Assembly (NCBI RefSeq): GCF_014596945.1
Contig: NZ_JACVXB010000003.1
Span: 1 to 64,000 of the forward strand
DNA from: Aestuariibaculum sediminum
GTDB taxonomy: Bacteria; Bacteroidota; Bacteroidia; Flavobacteriales; Flavobacteriaceae
Direction: 5' to 3'
Length of the DNA: 64,000 bases
Position numbers and translations under genes: made by a program. Below are positions 7,998-15,342 of this stretch, piece after piece. The notes below the pieces were generated by a model, which was given only the letters and a program-made list of their open reading frames with translations, did not search any database and was not told the DNA's origin. Position 1 is the stretch's first letter. Every line of letters starts with the position of its first letter.

Positions 7998-8951
7998 CTA
8001 CCCTTTAAATACCCCCATATTAGAATATTTATCCATACGGTTAGATACTAACTCTTCTGGTGATAAGTTTTTAAGTTGATCATAAACTTTTACGATAGTA
8101 TTACTAACTGTTTTGAAAGTCTTTTCTCGATCTCTATGCGCTCCACCTAACGGTTCTTTAATAATTTCATCAACTAGTTTTAATTTTTTCATATCACTAG
8201 CTGTTAATTTTAACGCTTCGGCTGCTTGCTCTTTGTATTCCCAGCTACGCCATAAAATAGAAGAACATGATTCGGGAGAAATTACCGAATACCAAGTATT
8301 TTCTAGCATTAATACCACATCTCCAACACCAATACCTAGGGCTCCACCAGAAGCTCCTTCACCAATTACTATTGTAATTACAGGAACTTTTAAGCGGGTC
8401 ATTTCTAAAATGTTTCTGGCAATAGCCTCACCTTGTCCACGCTCTTCAGCTTCTAAGCCTGGATAAGCTCCTGGTGTATCCAGTAGGGTTACCACAGGAA
8501 TACCAAACTTCTCTGCCGACTTCATTAAGCGAAGTGCTTTGCGGTAGCCTTCTGGGTTGGCCATTCCAAAATTTCTATATTGACGTGTTTTAGTGTTGTA
8601 TCCTTTTTGCTGACCAATAAACATAAAACTTTGGTCACCAATTTTACCTAATCCACCAATCATTGCCTTATCATCTTTAAAACTGCGATCACCATGCAGT
8701 TCTAAAAACGTATCTCCACAAATTGCCTTAATATAGTCCAAGGTATATGGTCTATTTGGATGGCGCGATAATTGTACGCGCTGCCAAGGCGTTAGGTTTT
8801 TATAGATGTCTTTTTGGGTTTCTTTTAATTTACTTTCGATGTTTTTACAGGTTTCTGTAACATCTACTTCGCTTTCTTCTCCAATGACTTTACATTTTTG
8901 AAGTTGCTCTTCTAAATCTTTGATAGGGAGTTCAAATTCTAAATATTCCAT
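7998..8951 (-). CDS. accA: Acetyl-CoA carboxylase carboxyltransferase subunit alpha
   Basis: 317-aa subunit that, with AccD, moves the carboxyl group from biotin carrier to acetyl-CoA in fatty-acid synthesis. Typical AccA segments are [65 protein letters not shown] and the oxyanion-hole region [15 protein letters not shown], then [13 protein letters not shown]. Full length for the family. It is a single transcription unit with a TAGGTTTG promoter at 8998-8991 and a terminator at 7942-7974. Confidence 0.96.
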   Translation of the reverse strand: MEYLEFELPIKDLEEQLQKCKVIGEESEVDVTETCKNIESKLKETQKDIYKNLTPWQRVQLSRHPNRPYTLDYIKAICGDTFLELHGDRSFKDDKAMIGGLGKIGDQSFMFIGQQKGYNTKTRQYRNFGMANPEGYRKALRLMKSAEKFGIPVVTLLDTPGAYPGLEAEERGQGEAIARNILEMTRLKVPVITIVIGEGASGGALGIGVGDVVLMLENTWYSVISPESCSSILWRSWEYKEQAAEALKLTASDMKKLKLVDEIIKEPLGGAHRDREKTFKTVSNTIVKVYDQLKNLSPEELVSNRMDKYSNMGVFKG

Positions 8952-8990
8952 AAGAATTTTTAATTATGGCTGTTTATTTATTTTAGCCTA

Positions 8991-8998
8991 CAAACCTA
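8991..8998 (-). promoter_or_regulatory. accA -7 promoter element
   Basis: TAGGTTTG on the minus strand, 40 nt before the ATG. It is part of an 18-nt block (positions 8991-9008) identical to the tgt promoter at 11463-11480. Confidence 0.6.
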
Positions 8999-9165
8999 CA
9001 TATTTTTTCATTTTAAACTAAGAAAAAATAGGAATTATTGGTTCTTGTTAATATCTGTACAAAAGTAGGCAATATCTAATACATAACGAAAAAAATAACT
9101 TACCTAACGACCTCATTTCATTAAAATTAAGTAATGGAAACTTAAGTTATGATAATAATGCAAAA

Positions 9166-10251
9166 TTAACGTTTCGCTTTTTGTAACAAGAAAATGGATA
9201 GTATTCCAAAAATTACATTTGGAAACCAAGCGGCTATTATAGGTGAGAAATCCGATTGCTCGGCCATAACACCAAATATTTTGTCAAAAAAGACAAATAC
9301 CATGGCAATACAAATTCCTATTGCCAAATTAACTCCCATACCTCCGCGACGCTTCATCGACGAAACAGCTACGGCAATTATGGTAAGTATAAACACAGAA
9401 ACCGGTAAACTCCATTTTTTATAAAGTACCAGTTTAAAACGTCCTACATTAGAAGAACCTCTTGCCTCTTCTTTAGCAATAAATTCCTTTAACTCACCAT
9501 ATTGTTTTACTTCTGCGGCATAAATTTCTGGAGTTAAGTCTTCCACTTTAAAATCAAATAAAGTGTCTTTTCTTCGTTCTACTTCTGCCAGTATATCATC
9601 GTTTTTTCCTATAATACGTTTAACATAATTGGTTAACCGATAGGTTGTATCTTCTTCTATATACCTAATACTATTGGCTGTAATTTTATACGCCAGTTTA
9701 TTATCTTCAAAATGCTCTAAAGTAAAGTTACTACCATTTTTGTTCTTCACATCAAAGCTACTAACATATATAATATCATTATCATTTAATTGTCTAAACA
9801 TATCAACGTTAGCACCGTCGTAAGCACTTTTACCTCGTTTTAAATACTTATATGAAAAGTCATTAAACCCTTTACTAGCCTCTGGTGCCAAATACAGTCC
9901 TAATACTATTGACAACACTCCAACAATTAAAGCGCCAAGCATATACGGACGTAAAAATCTGTAAAAGGACACCCCTGAACTTAAAAAAGCAATAACCTCG
10001 GTATTGTTGGCTAATTTTGAAGTAAACCAAATAACCGATAAGAATAAAAATAAAGGAAAAAGGAGGTGTGCAAAATAAATGGTGAAATCTAAAAAGTATA
10101 ACAACACCTCACCAATTGGTACTTCATTCTCTAAAATTTTTCCAATTTTTTCTGCTAAATGCACCGTTATACCAATAGGAATAAATAGCAAAAGCATCAT
10201 GAAAAACGTAAATAAATAACGTTTTAAAATGTACCAATCTAAAATTTTCAC
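9166..10251 (-). CDS. LptF/LptG family lipopolysaccharide-export permease
   Basis: 361-aa inner-membrane protein of the YjgP/YjgQ family, the permease that with LptB2 drives LPS from the inner membrane to the LptA bridge. It starts MKILDWYILKRYLFTFF, typical of LptG-like proteins, and has about three hydrophobic segments in the first 110 residues, a periplasmic beta-jellyroll part (about residues 135-265, with DMFRQLNDNDIIYVSSFD), and three more C-terminal hydrophobic segments (WSLPVSVFILTIIAVAVSS). It lies 57 nt downstream of tgt, in the same orientation, and is probably cotranscribed. Confidence 0.92.
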   Translation of the reverse strand: MKILDWYILKRYLFTFFMMLLLFIPIGITVHLAEKIGKILENEVPIGEVLLYFLDFTIYFAHLLFPLFLFLSVIWFTSKLANNTEVIAFLSSGVSFYRFLRPYMLGALIVGVLSIVLGLYLAPEASKGFNDFSYKYLKRGKSAYDGANVDMFRQLNDNDIIYVSSFDVKNKNGSNFTLEHFEDNKLAYKITANSIRYIEEDTTYRLTNYVKRIIGKNDDILAEVERRKDTLFDFKVEDLTPEIYAAEVKQYGELKEFIAKEEARGSSNVGRFKLVLYKKWSLPVSVFILTIIAVAVSSMKRRGGMGVNLAIGICIAMVFVFFDKIFGVMAEQSDFSPIIAAWFPNVIFGILSIFLLQKAKR

Positions 10252-10308
10252 ACGCTTAAATTATTATTTTATAATAGATATTACAATCGAACTAGGTTCT
10301 TTATAGTT

Positions 10309-11439
10309 TTACAAACGCTTATCCATTTGCTTCACCATTTGGTCTTTCCATGTTCTAAAATCTCCTGCTAATATATGTTTTCTTGCTTCTCGAACCAACC
10401 ACAAATAAAATCCTAAATTATGAATCGTTGCTATTTGTTTCCCTAAATATTCATTTACCGAAAACAAATGACGTAAATATGCTTTGGAATATTCGGTATC
10501 TACGAATGTTATGCCCATCTCATCAATAGGTGAAAAATCGTCTTCCCACTTTTTATTCTTAATATTTATGGTTCCATGAGCCGTAAACAGCATACCATTT
10601 CGAGCATTTCGAGTTGGCATTACACAATCAAACATGTCTATACCTAACGCTATATTTTCTAAAATATTGATTGGTGTTCCAACTCCCATTAAATAACGTG
10701 GCTTATCTTCGGGAAGAATTTCAGTAACCACTTCGGTCATCGCATACATTTCTTCGGCTGGTTCTCCTACCGAAAGTCCACCAATAGCGTTTCCTACAGC
10801 ACCTGCATTAGCAATATACTCGGCTGATTGACGTCGCAAATCCTTGTAAGTACTTCCTTGAACAATTGGAAAAAACGCCTGATCGTAACCATACTTTAAC
10901 GGTGTCTTTTCTAAATGATTAATACATCGGTCTAGCCAACGATGCGTCATGTGCATAGAACGCTTGGCATAATGATAATCGCATGGGTAAGGCGTACACT
11001 CGTCAAATGCCATGATAATATCGGCACCAATAGTACGCTGAATTTCCATCACATTTTCCGGAGTAAACGTATGGTAACTACCATCGATATGCGATTTAAA
11101 CTTTACACCTTCTTCCTTTATTTTTCTATTAGAAGACAATGAATATACCTGATACCCTCCTGAATCGGTTAGTATATTTCTATCCCAGTTCATAAATTTA
11201 TGCAGACCACCAGCTTGTTCCAAAATCCTGGTTTGAGGTCGTAAATATAAATGATAAGTGTTTCCCAAAATAATATCGGGATTTATATCATTTTTAAGTT
11301 CCCGCTGGTGCACACCTTTTACAGTAGCTACTGTCCCTACCGGCATAAAAATAGGTGTTTCAATCACCCCATGATCGGTTGTTATTTTACCCGCTCTTGC
11401 CTGGCTTTGCGGATCTTTTGATTTTAATTCAAATTGCAT
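10309..11439 (-). CDS. tgt: Queuine tRNA-ribosyltransferase, zinc cysteines replaced
   Basis: 376-aa enzyme exchanging guanine 34 of GUN-anticodon tRNAs for the queuosine precursor. Catalytic elements are present: DSGGYQVYSL with the general-base Asp, MAFDECTPYP, GGLSVGEP and FDCVMPTRNARNG with the nucleophile Asp. The usual C-terminal zinc site CxCxxC, expected just before EYSKAYLRHL, is missing: the aligned segment reads PIDEMGITFVDT. The His of IATIHNL remains. From memory other Bacteroidota homologues share this, so it is probably a lineage trait rather than a defect. lptF/G follows after 57 nt. The promoter is TAGGTTTG at 11470-11463. Confidence 0.95.
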   Translation of the reverse strand: MQFELKSKDPQSQARAGKITTDHGVIETPIFMPVGTVATVKGVHQRELKNDINPDIILGNTYHLYLRPQTRILEQAGGLHKFMNWDRNILTDSGGYQVYSLSSNRKIKEEGVKFKSHIDGSYHTFTPENVMEIQRTIGADIIMAFDECTPYPCDYHYAKRSMHMTHRWLDRCINHLEKTPLKYGYDQAFFPIVQGSTYKDLRRQSAEYIANAGAVGNAIGGLSVGEPAEEMYAMTEVVTEILPEDKPRYLMGVGTPINILENIALGIDMFDCVMPTRNARNGMLFTAHGTINIKNKKWEDDFSPIDEMGITFVDTEYSKAYLRHLFSVNEYLGKQIATIHNLGFYLWLVREARKHILAGDFRTWKDQMVKQMDKRL

Positions 11440-11462
11440 ATTCCTAATTGTTCTTCCAATGG

Positions 11463-11470
11463 CAAACCTA
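11463..11470 (-). promoter_or_regulatory. tgt -7 promoter element
   Basis: TAGGTTTG on the minus strand, 24 nt upstream of the tgt ATG, preceded by ATATG and a run of A. The same block precedes accA. Confidence 0.6.
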
Positions 11471-11644
11471 CATATTTTTTTAGTTTTAAATTATACTTTT
11501 CACTTGGATTTATGATTTAGTTACCCCCATGATTATTTCGCTTGAAGTAGTCGTTATTTTATTTTGGCCTGAATATTGATAAAACTGTAATACTATATTT
11601 TAAGATATAGCGTTTTTGAATTTATAAACCCTAAAAAACTAATT

Positions 11645-12226
11645 ATGAAAAAGAACCTGTTTATTTTATTTGTAACATGTATGTCTATAGCCTCTTTCGC
11701 TCAATCTGTTCCTGGATTTGGTATAAAGGGCGGATTAAATTACAACGCTAATGGCGATTATTTTGAATCGATTAGTGACAATTACCAAAACCCTGATAGA
11801 AATGTAGGGTTTCATATTGGGCTATTTGGCAAAGTTGGAAATCAGATTTTCTTCAAACCTGAACTAGTTTACACCAGTACTAAAAGCGACTATAATGACG
11901 ATAGCTTTAAAATGAAAAAACTAGACGTTCCTCTTTTAGTTGGAGCTAAAATTATTGGTCCGCTTAACGTATTTGCTGGTCCTTCATTTCAATATATTTT
12001 AGATACTGAGTTTGAAAATATCACTATTGACGATGTAGATAAAGACTTAACTGTTGGTTTAAATTTTGGCATTGGAGTTAACTTTAGAAAAGTAGGTCTA
12101 GACCTAAGATACGAGCGTGGTTTTAGTGAAAACGAAGCTACTTTTTTAAACAATAACGGTATTGGGACCGATAGAATTGACACCAGACCCGATCAGCTTA
12201 TTTTAAGCTTATCATTATTGATTTAA
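11645..12226 (+). CDS. Outer-membrane beta-barrel protein (PorT/OmpW-like small barrel)
   Basis: 193 aa with a signal peptide (MKKNLFILFVTCMSIASFA, cleavage before QS). The mature part starts FGIKGGLNYNANG, the usual entry of the outer-membrane beta-barrel (PorT-like) family, and shows alternating beta strands (HIGLFGKVG, FFKPELVYTST, LDVPLLVGAKI, VFAGPSFQYIL, GVNFRKVGLDLRYERGF) ending in a hydrophobic strand QLILSLSLLI. About eight strands are expected. The partner or substrate is unknown. It is a single gene before the bidirectional terminator at 12245-12274. Confidence 0.85.
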   Translation: MKKNLFILFVTCMSIASFAQSVPGFGIKGGLNYNANGDYFESISDNYQNPDRNVGFHIGLFGKVGNQIFFKPELVYTSTKSDYNDDSFKMKKLDVPLLVGAKIIGPLNVFAGPSFQYILDTEFENITIDDVDKDLTVGLNFGIGVNFRKVGLDLRYERGFSENEATFLNNNGIGTDRIDTRPDQLILSLSLLI

Positions 12227-12244
12227 GGTCAAAATCATTTAAAT

Positions 12245-12274
12245 AAAAAAGCCTCGCATTAGCGAGGCTTTTTT
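12245..12274. terminator. Bidirectional terminator
   Basis: GCCTCGC (12251-12257) pairs with GCGAGGC (12262-12268) around ATTA, with A6 before and T6 after. It serves both the barrel gene and the convergent FKBP lipoprotein gene. Confidence 0.9.
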
Positions 12275-12289
12275 ATTATTTATCATTAT

Positions 12290-13312
12290 TTAATTTGCTT
12301 CCGGATCTAAATAATCTGGAGTACCATCGCCATTTGAATCTATAAGCTTTACAATGGTTCCGATATAATTTCCGTTTTTATCCTTTTCTATAAAGTTTAA
12401 AAGTACCTCATCTTCAGTTAAAGGCTCAGCTAAAACTTCTTCACGCATTGTTTTAGTTACAGTTCTTACTTCAATTTCATCTGCTGTAAAAACACCATCA
12501 CCGTCATCATCGGCATCAATATAATCATATCTTGGATATAATCCGAAACCATCCGAATACGTATCTTCGTCTGTGTTTTCAGTCAAACCTTCTAAATAAG
12601 AAGGAATACCATCGGCATCATGATCATTTTGCCCCATTTGTAATAATTCAAATTTAAAGACTATTGGCGAATACGCCGAAATACCACCTGTTGCGTTCGC
12701 AAAATAAGCCAATCCTGAAGGCAAAAACATCACGCCTACTCCCGAATTATTATATGAAATTGTTCCGTCACCATTATCGGTATAACTTTCGGATGTGTTG
12801 TAATCTGGGATTACATAACGCCAACCTTGAATTAATCCTGTTAAATCTAAAGGGTTATTATCAGGATAATATTTACCATCAAAAACCTTATCTTGAAGTG
12901 TAAAACCCTCATAAAGAATTTGAACATTATCTGCTAATGTTGGAGAATCGTAGCCTCCACCTTGATTTAATTTAAGAACATAATATTCGTAATCTGTATC
13001 GGCGTATTCTACAGCAATCGGATCGCCTACGGCATCGATTAACATCATATGCCCTTCTGGTAAAGTTTCACCATCAACTAATTCTGTTATAACAACATCT
13101 TCAATCCCAATATTAGGCACAGCCGCATCAATCTCAGCTTTATTGTAATAATGATTATTTAAATATTTAAGGATAGAATCATTGTCTGCTTTTTGCTGCT
13201 CAGCGCGGTCCCTTATTTCAACTTGAGGTATTTCATTATCATCATCTTTCTTACAAGACACAATACCAACCGCTAAACATAAGGCTAGCAAACTTAAACT
13301 TTTAAATTTCAT
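12290..13312 (-). CDS. FKBP-type peptidyl-prolyl isomerase-like lipoprotein with C-terminal calcium-type repeats
   Basis: 340 aa. Lipoprotein signal ending in GIVSC followed by KKDDD, the flavobacterial surface-export signature. Residues about 120-235 resemble the FKBP fold (ADNVQILYEGFTLQDKVFDG, GLIQGWRYVIPD, VGVMFLPSGLAYF, PIVFKFELLQM). After it come Asp-rich thrombospondin-3-like segments (NDHDADGIPSYLEG, DADDDGDGVFTADE, DSNGDGTPDYLDPE) that should bind calcium. The combination suggests a surface folding factor for exported proteins, as proposed for GldI-type lipoproteins; activity is not proven by sequence because several FKBP active-site aromatics are hard to place. Confidence 0.8.
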   Translation of the reverse strand: MKFKSLSLLALCLAVGIVSCKKDDDNEIPQVEIRDRAEQQKADNDSILKYLNNHYYNKAEIDAAVPNIGIEDVVITELVDGETLPEGHMMLIDAVGDPIAVEYADTDYEYYVLKLNQGGGYDSPTLADNVQILYEGFTLQDKVFDGKYYPDNNPLDLTGLIQGWRYVIPDYNTSESYTDNGDGTISYNNSGVGVMFLPSGLAYFANATGGISAYSPIVFKFELLQMGQNDHDADGIPSYLEGLTENTDEDTYSDGFGLYPRYDYIDADDDGDGVFTADEIEVRTVTKTMREEVLAEPLTEDEVLLNFIEKDKNGNYIGTIVKLIDSNGDGTPDYLDPEAN

Positions 13313-13464
13313 GCAAGGCTATTTTTTGTCGTCTATTTAAACATTGGAATTTATAAGAAACTTTAATTGTTCCAATATTTTAATATTCTTTATTTTTGAG
13401 CACGCAAGATACAATTTTAATATAATCTTGCATAAAAGGTTAACGTAGTTTTTAGAATTTAAAT

Positions 13465-13836
13465 ATGCGAATAGATAAGTATTTATGGTGCGTAAGGTAT
13501 TACAAAACTAGAAGTATTGCCACTACAGCTTGCAAAAAAGGACAAGTTAAAGTTAATGGCGACGTTGTAAAACCAAGTAGAGAAGTATACCCTTTGGACA
13601 CTATTGAACTAAGAAAAGACCAGGTCAATTATAAATTAAAAGTAAACGATGTTCCCGAAAGTCGCGTAGGTGCTAAATTAGTTGAAATTTACAGAACGGA
13701 TATCACACCCAAAGAAGAATTTGAAGCGCAAGACCTTTTAAAATTTGCTAAAGACTATTATAGAAAAAAAGGAACAGGCAGACCCACCAAAAAAGATAGG
13801 CGCGATATTGATGATTTTACAAACGAAATTGAGTAA
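13465..13836 (+). CDS. S4-domain RNA-binding protein (Hsp15-like)
   Basis: 123 aa. The N-terminal S4 domain reads MRIDKYLWCVRYYKTRSIA, KGQVKVNG and VKPSREVYPLDTIEL, the arrangement of Hsp15/HslR, which rescues 50S subunits with stranded peptidyl-tRNA. The basic C-terminal part (KKGTGRPTKKDRRDID) would contact RNA. It is followed 31 nt later by a phosphoribosyltransferase gene, likely in one operon. The ribosome role is inferred from family resemblance. Confidence 0.88.
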   Translation: MRIDKYLWCVRYYKTRSIATTACKKGQVKVNGDVVKPSREVYPLDTIELRKDQVNYKLKVNDVPESRVGAKLVEIYRTDITPKEEFEAQDLLKFAKDYYRKKGTGRPTKKDRRDIDDFTNEIE

Positions 13837-13867
13837 TTTTACCCTCTAAAAATAATACCAGCAAATT

Positions 13868-14371
13868 ATGAACGTTACGAATAATATTATTCTAAATCAT
13901 GACGAAATAAATCATAAAATTAGGCGTATCGCTTTTCAAATATATGAAAGCAACGTTTATGAATCCGAAATTATACTAGCTGGTATAGATCGTAATGGTT
14001 ACATTTTTGCTGAAAAATTAAAATCTATTCTCGATGGTATTTCAGAAATTAAGCCGGTTTTATGCAAAGTAACTATTGATAAAAAACACCCGTGGAAACC
14101 GATAGAAACTTCTATAAGTAAGGAAGCCTACGAAAACAAATCGTTGGTTTTGGTTGATGATGTATTAAACTCGGGAACCACACTAATTTATGGAGTAAAA
14201 CACTTCTTAGATGTCCCGCTTAAACAATTTAAAACTGCTGTTTTAATAAACCGAAATCATAAAAAATATCCGGTTAAAGCCGATTTTAAAGGTATTTCAT
14301 TATCAACGTCGCTTCACGAGCATGTTCATGTGGAGCTTGATGGTAATAAGTTTGAGGCTATATTAAAATAA
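13868..14371 (+). CDS. PyrR-like phosphoribosyltransferase family protein
   Basis: 167 aa type I phosphoribosyltransferase fold with the PRPP-binding loop LVLVDDVLNSGTTL and the preceding segment ILAGIDRNGYIFAEKL. It is most like the PyrR group (uracil phosphoribosyltransferase or pyrimidine regulator) but no pyr gene is nearby, so the substrate stays open. Its 3' end overlaps the convergent aroK gene by 9 nt. Confidence 0.85.
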   Translation: MNVTNNIILNHDEINHKIRRIAFQIYESNVYESEIILAGIDRNGYIFAEKLKSILDGISEIKPVLCKVTIDKKHPWKPIETSISKEAYENKSLVLVDDVLNSGTTLIYGVKHFLDVPLKQFKTAVLINRNHKKYPVKADFKGISLSTSLHEHVHVELDGNKFEAILK

Positions 14372-14884
14372 AGCCTCGTTTAATTCCTCCAAAATTTCCC
14401 CAACAGGTTTATTGTCGGTAGACAAAACAATACCTGACTGGTTGTAAAAAGTCGAACGCTCAAACAAATGTTTGCCTATAAATTCGGTTAACTCCTCATC
14501 TGACTCGATATGAGCAACTAAAGGACGTTTTCCTTTTTCTGTTTTTAATCGACTCACTAAGGTTGGAATTGAGGCCTTTAAGTACACACTTTTTGTGTTT
14601 TGAGCTTCCAGTATGTCCTGCATATTATTGCCATAGCAAGGCGTTCCACCACCAAGCGACAGAATTAAATTCTTGTTGCTATTAAGAAGTTCTTTTAAAT
14701 ATTTAGTTTCTGCTTTTCTAAAATATATTTCTCCCCTTGTTTTAAACAAAGATGCTATTGAAGTATTTTCTTTTTCTTCAATAAACTCATCTAAATCTAA
14801 AAATTCATAATTTAATTTATCAGCTAACATTCTACCCAAAGTAGACTTGCCTGAAGCCATATATCCAATTAAAATTACAATCAT
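14363..14884 (-). CDS. aroK: Shikimate kinase
   Basis: 173-aa cytosolic kinase that phosphorylates shikimate on the way to chorismate. It has Walker A GYMASGKST, the shikimate-binding FLDLDEFIEE and LSLGGGTPC motifs, and the lid segment KGKRPLV. The start is ATG 14884 (MIVILIGYMASGK); the open frame continues 19 codons upstream into the region of the tRNA-Lys promoter and that extension has no family support. The 3' end overlaps the phosphoribosyltransferase gene by 9 nt. Confidence 0.95.
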   Translation of the reverse strand: MIVILIGYMASGKSTLGRMLADKLNYEFLDLDEFIEEKENTSIASLFKTRGEIYFRKAETKYLKELLNSNKNLILSLGGGTPCYGNNMQDILEAQNTKSVYLKASIPTLVSRLKTEKGKRPLVAHIESDEELTEFIGKHLFERSTFYNQSGIVLSTDNKPVGEILEELNEALF

Positions 14885-14961
14885 CCTGCAGGTTATAAAT
14901 TGATTATTAAAAACATAGGTTTTCGTGTTGCAAAAAAACAAAAAATTCTTCAGAATTTCCC

Positions 14962-14991
14962 TTGTTTTTCTGAAAATAGGTTTTATATTTG
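14962..14991 (+). promoter_or_regulatory. tRNA-Lys promoter
   Basis: TTG at 14962-14964, a 19-nt spacer and TATATTTG at 14984-14991: a textbook Bacteroidota primary-sigma promoter. The start is predicted near 14996, about 32 nt before the tRNA. Confidence 0.8.
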
Positions 14992-15027
14992 CACCCGCAA
15001 ACGCTAACGTATTGGTGTTTGAGGAAA

Positions 15028-15100
15028 GACTAGGTAGCTCAGTTGGTAGAGCATTTCACTTTTAATGAAAGGGTCCTGGGTTCGAGCCCCAGCCTGGTCA
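15028..15100 (+). tRNA. tRNA-Lys (anticodon UUU)
   Basis: The cloverleaf can be drawn: acceptor GACTAGG/CCTGGTC with one T-G pair, D arm GCTC...GAGC, anticodon stem TTTCA/TGAAA with loop CTTTTAA, and T arm CTGGG TTCGAGC CCCAG. The discriminator is A and the CCA end is not encoded. A terminator follows at 15107-15135. Confidence 0.97.
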
Positions 15101-15106
15101 CAGATT

Positions 15107-15135
15107 AAAAAGTTAAGCATTGTGCTTAACTTTTT
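15107..15135 (+). terminator. tRNA-Lys terminator
   Basis: AAAAAGTTAAGCA (15107-15119) pairs with TGCTTAACTTTTT (15123-15135) around a TTG loop, followed by T-rich sequence. The two tRNAs are thus probably separate transcripts or leaky read-through. Confidence 0.85.
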
Positions 15136-15195
15136 CTATTTTTATTGCATTGTAAAATTAAATTCAGGTATTAACCGGATTTAACAAAATTTAAT

Positions 15196-15280
15196 GCGCA
15201 CGTGGCGGAATTGGTAGACGCGCCAGCTTGAGGGGCTGGTATTCGCTTAGAATGTGGAAGTTCGAGTCTTCTCGTGCGCA
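15196..15280 (+). tRNA. tRNA-Leu (anticodon GAG)
   Basis: Class II tRNA with a long variable arm. Acceptor GCGCACG/CGTGCGC pairs perfectly, the anticodon stem CCAGC/GCTGG encloses loop TTGAGGG with anticodon GAG (reads CUC/CUU), the variable arm is around 15241-15254, and the T loop is TTCGAGT. CCA is not encoded. Confidence 0.97.
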
Positions 15281-15286
15281 CATCAT

Positions 15287-15324
15287 AAAAAAAGACCTCA
15301 AGGTTTCCCTTGAGGTCTTTTTTT
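15287..15324. terminator. Bidirectional terminator after tRNA-Leu and the GH3 gene
   Basis: A 10-bp stem GACCTCAAGG (15294-15303) with CCTTGAGGTC (15308-15317) around TTTC, flanked by A7 and T7. Confidence 0.9.
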
Positions 15325-15342
15325 ATCCTTTATTAGGTTTTC

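Noticed and set aside
13404-13431. GCAAGAT/ATCTTGC inverted repeat in the 13313-13464 spacer
   Set aside because: Only 7 bp with a 14-nt AT-rich spacer; plausible by chance between divergent genes.
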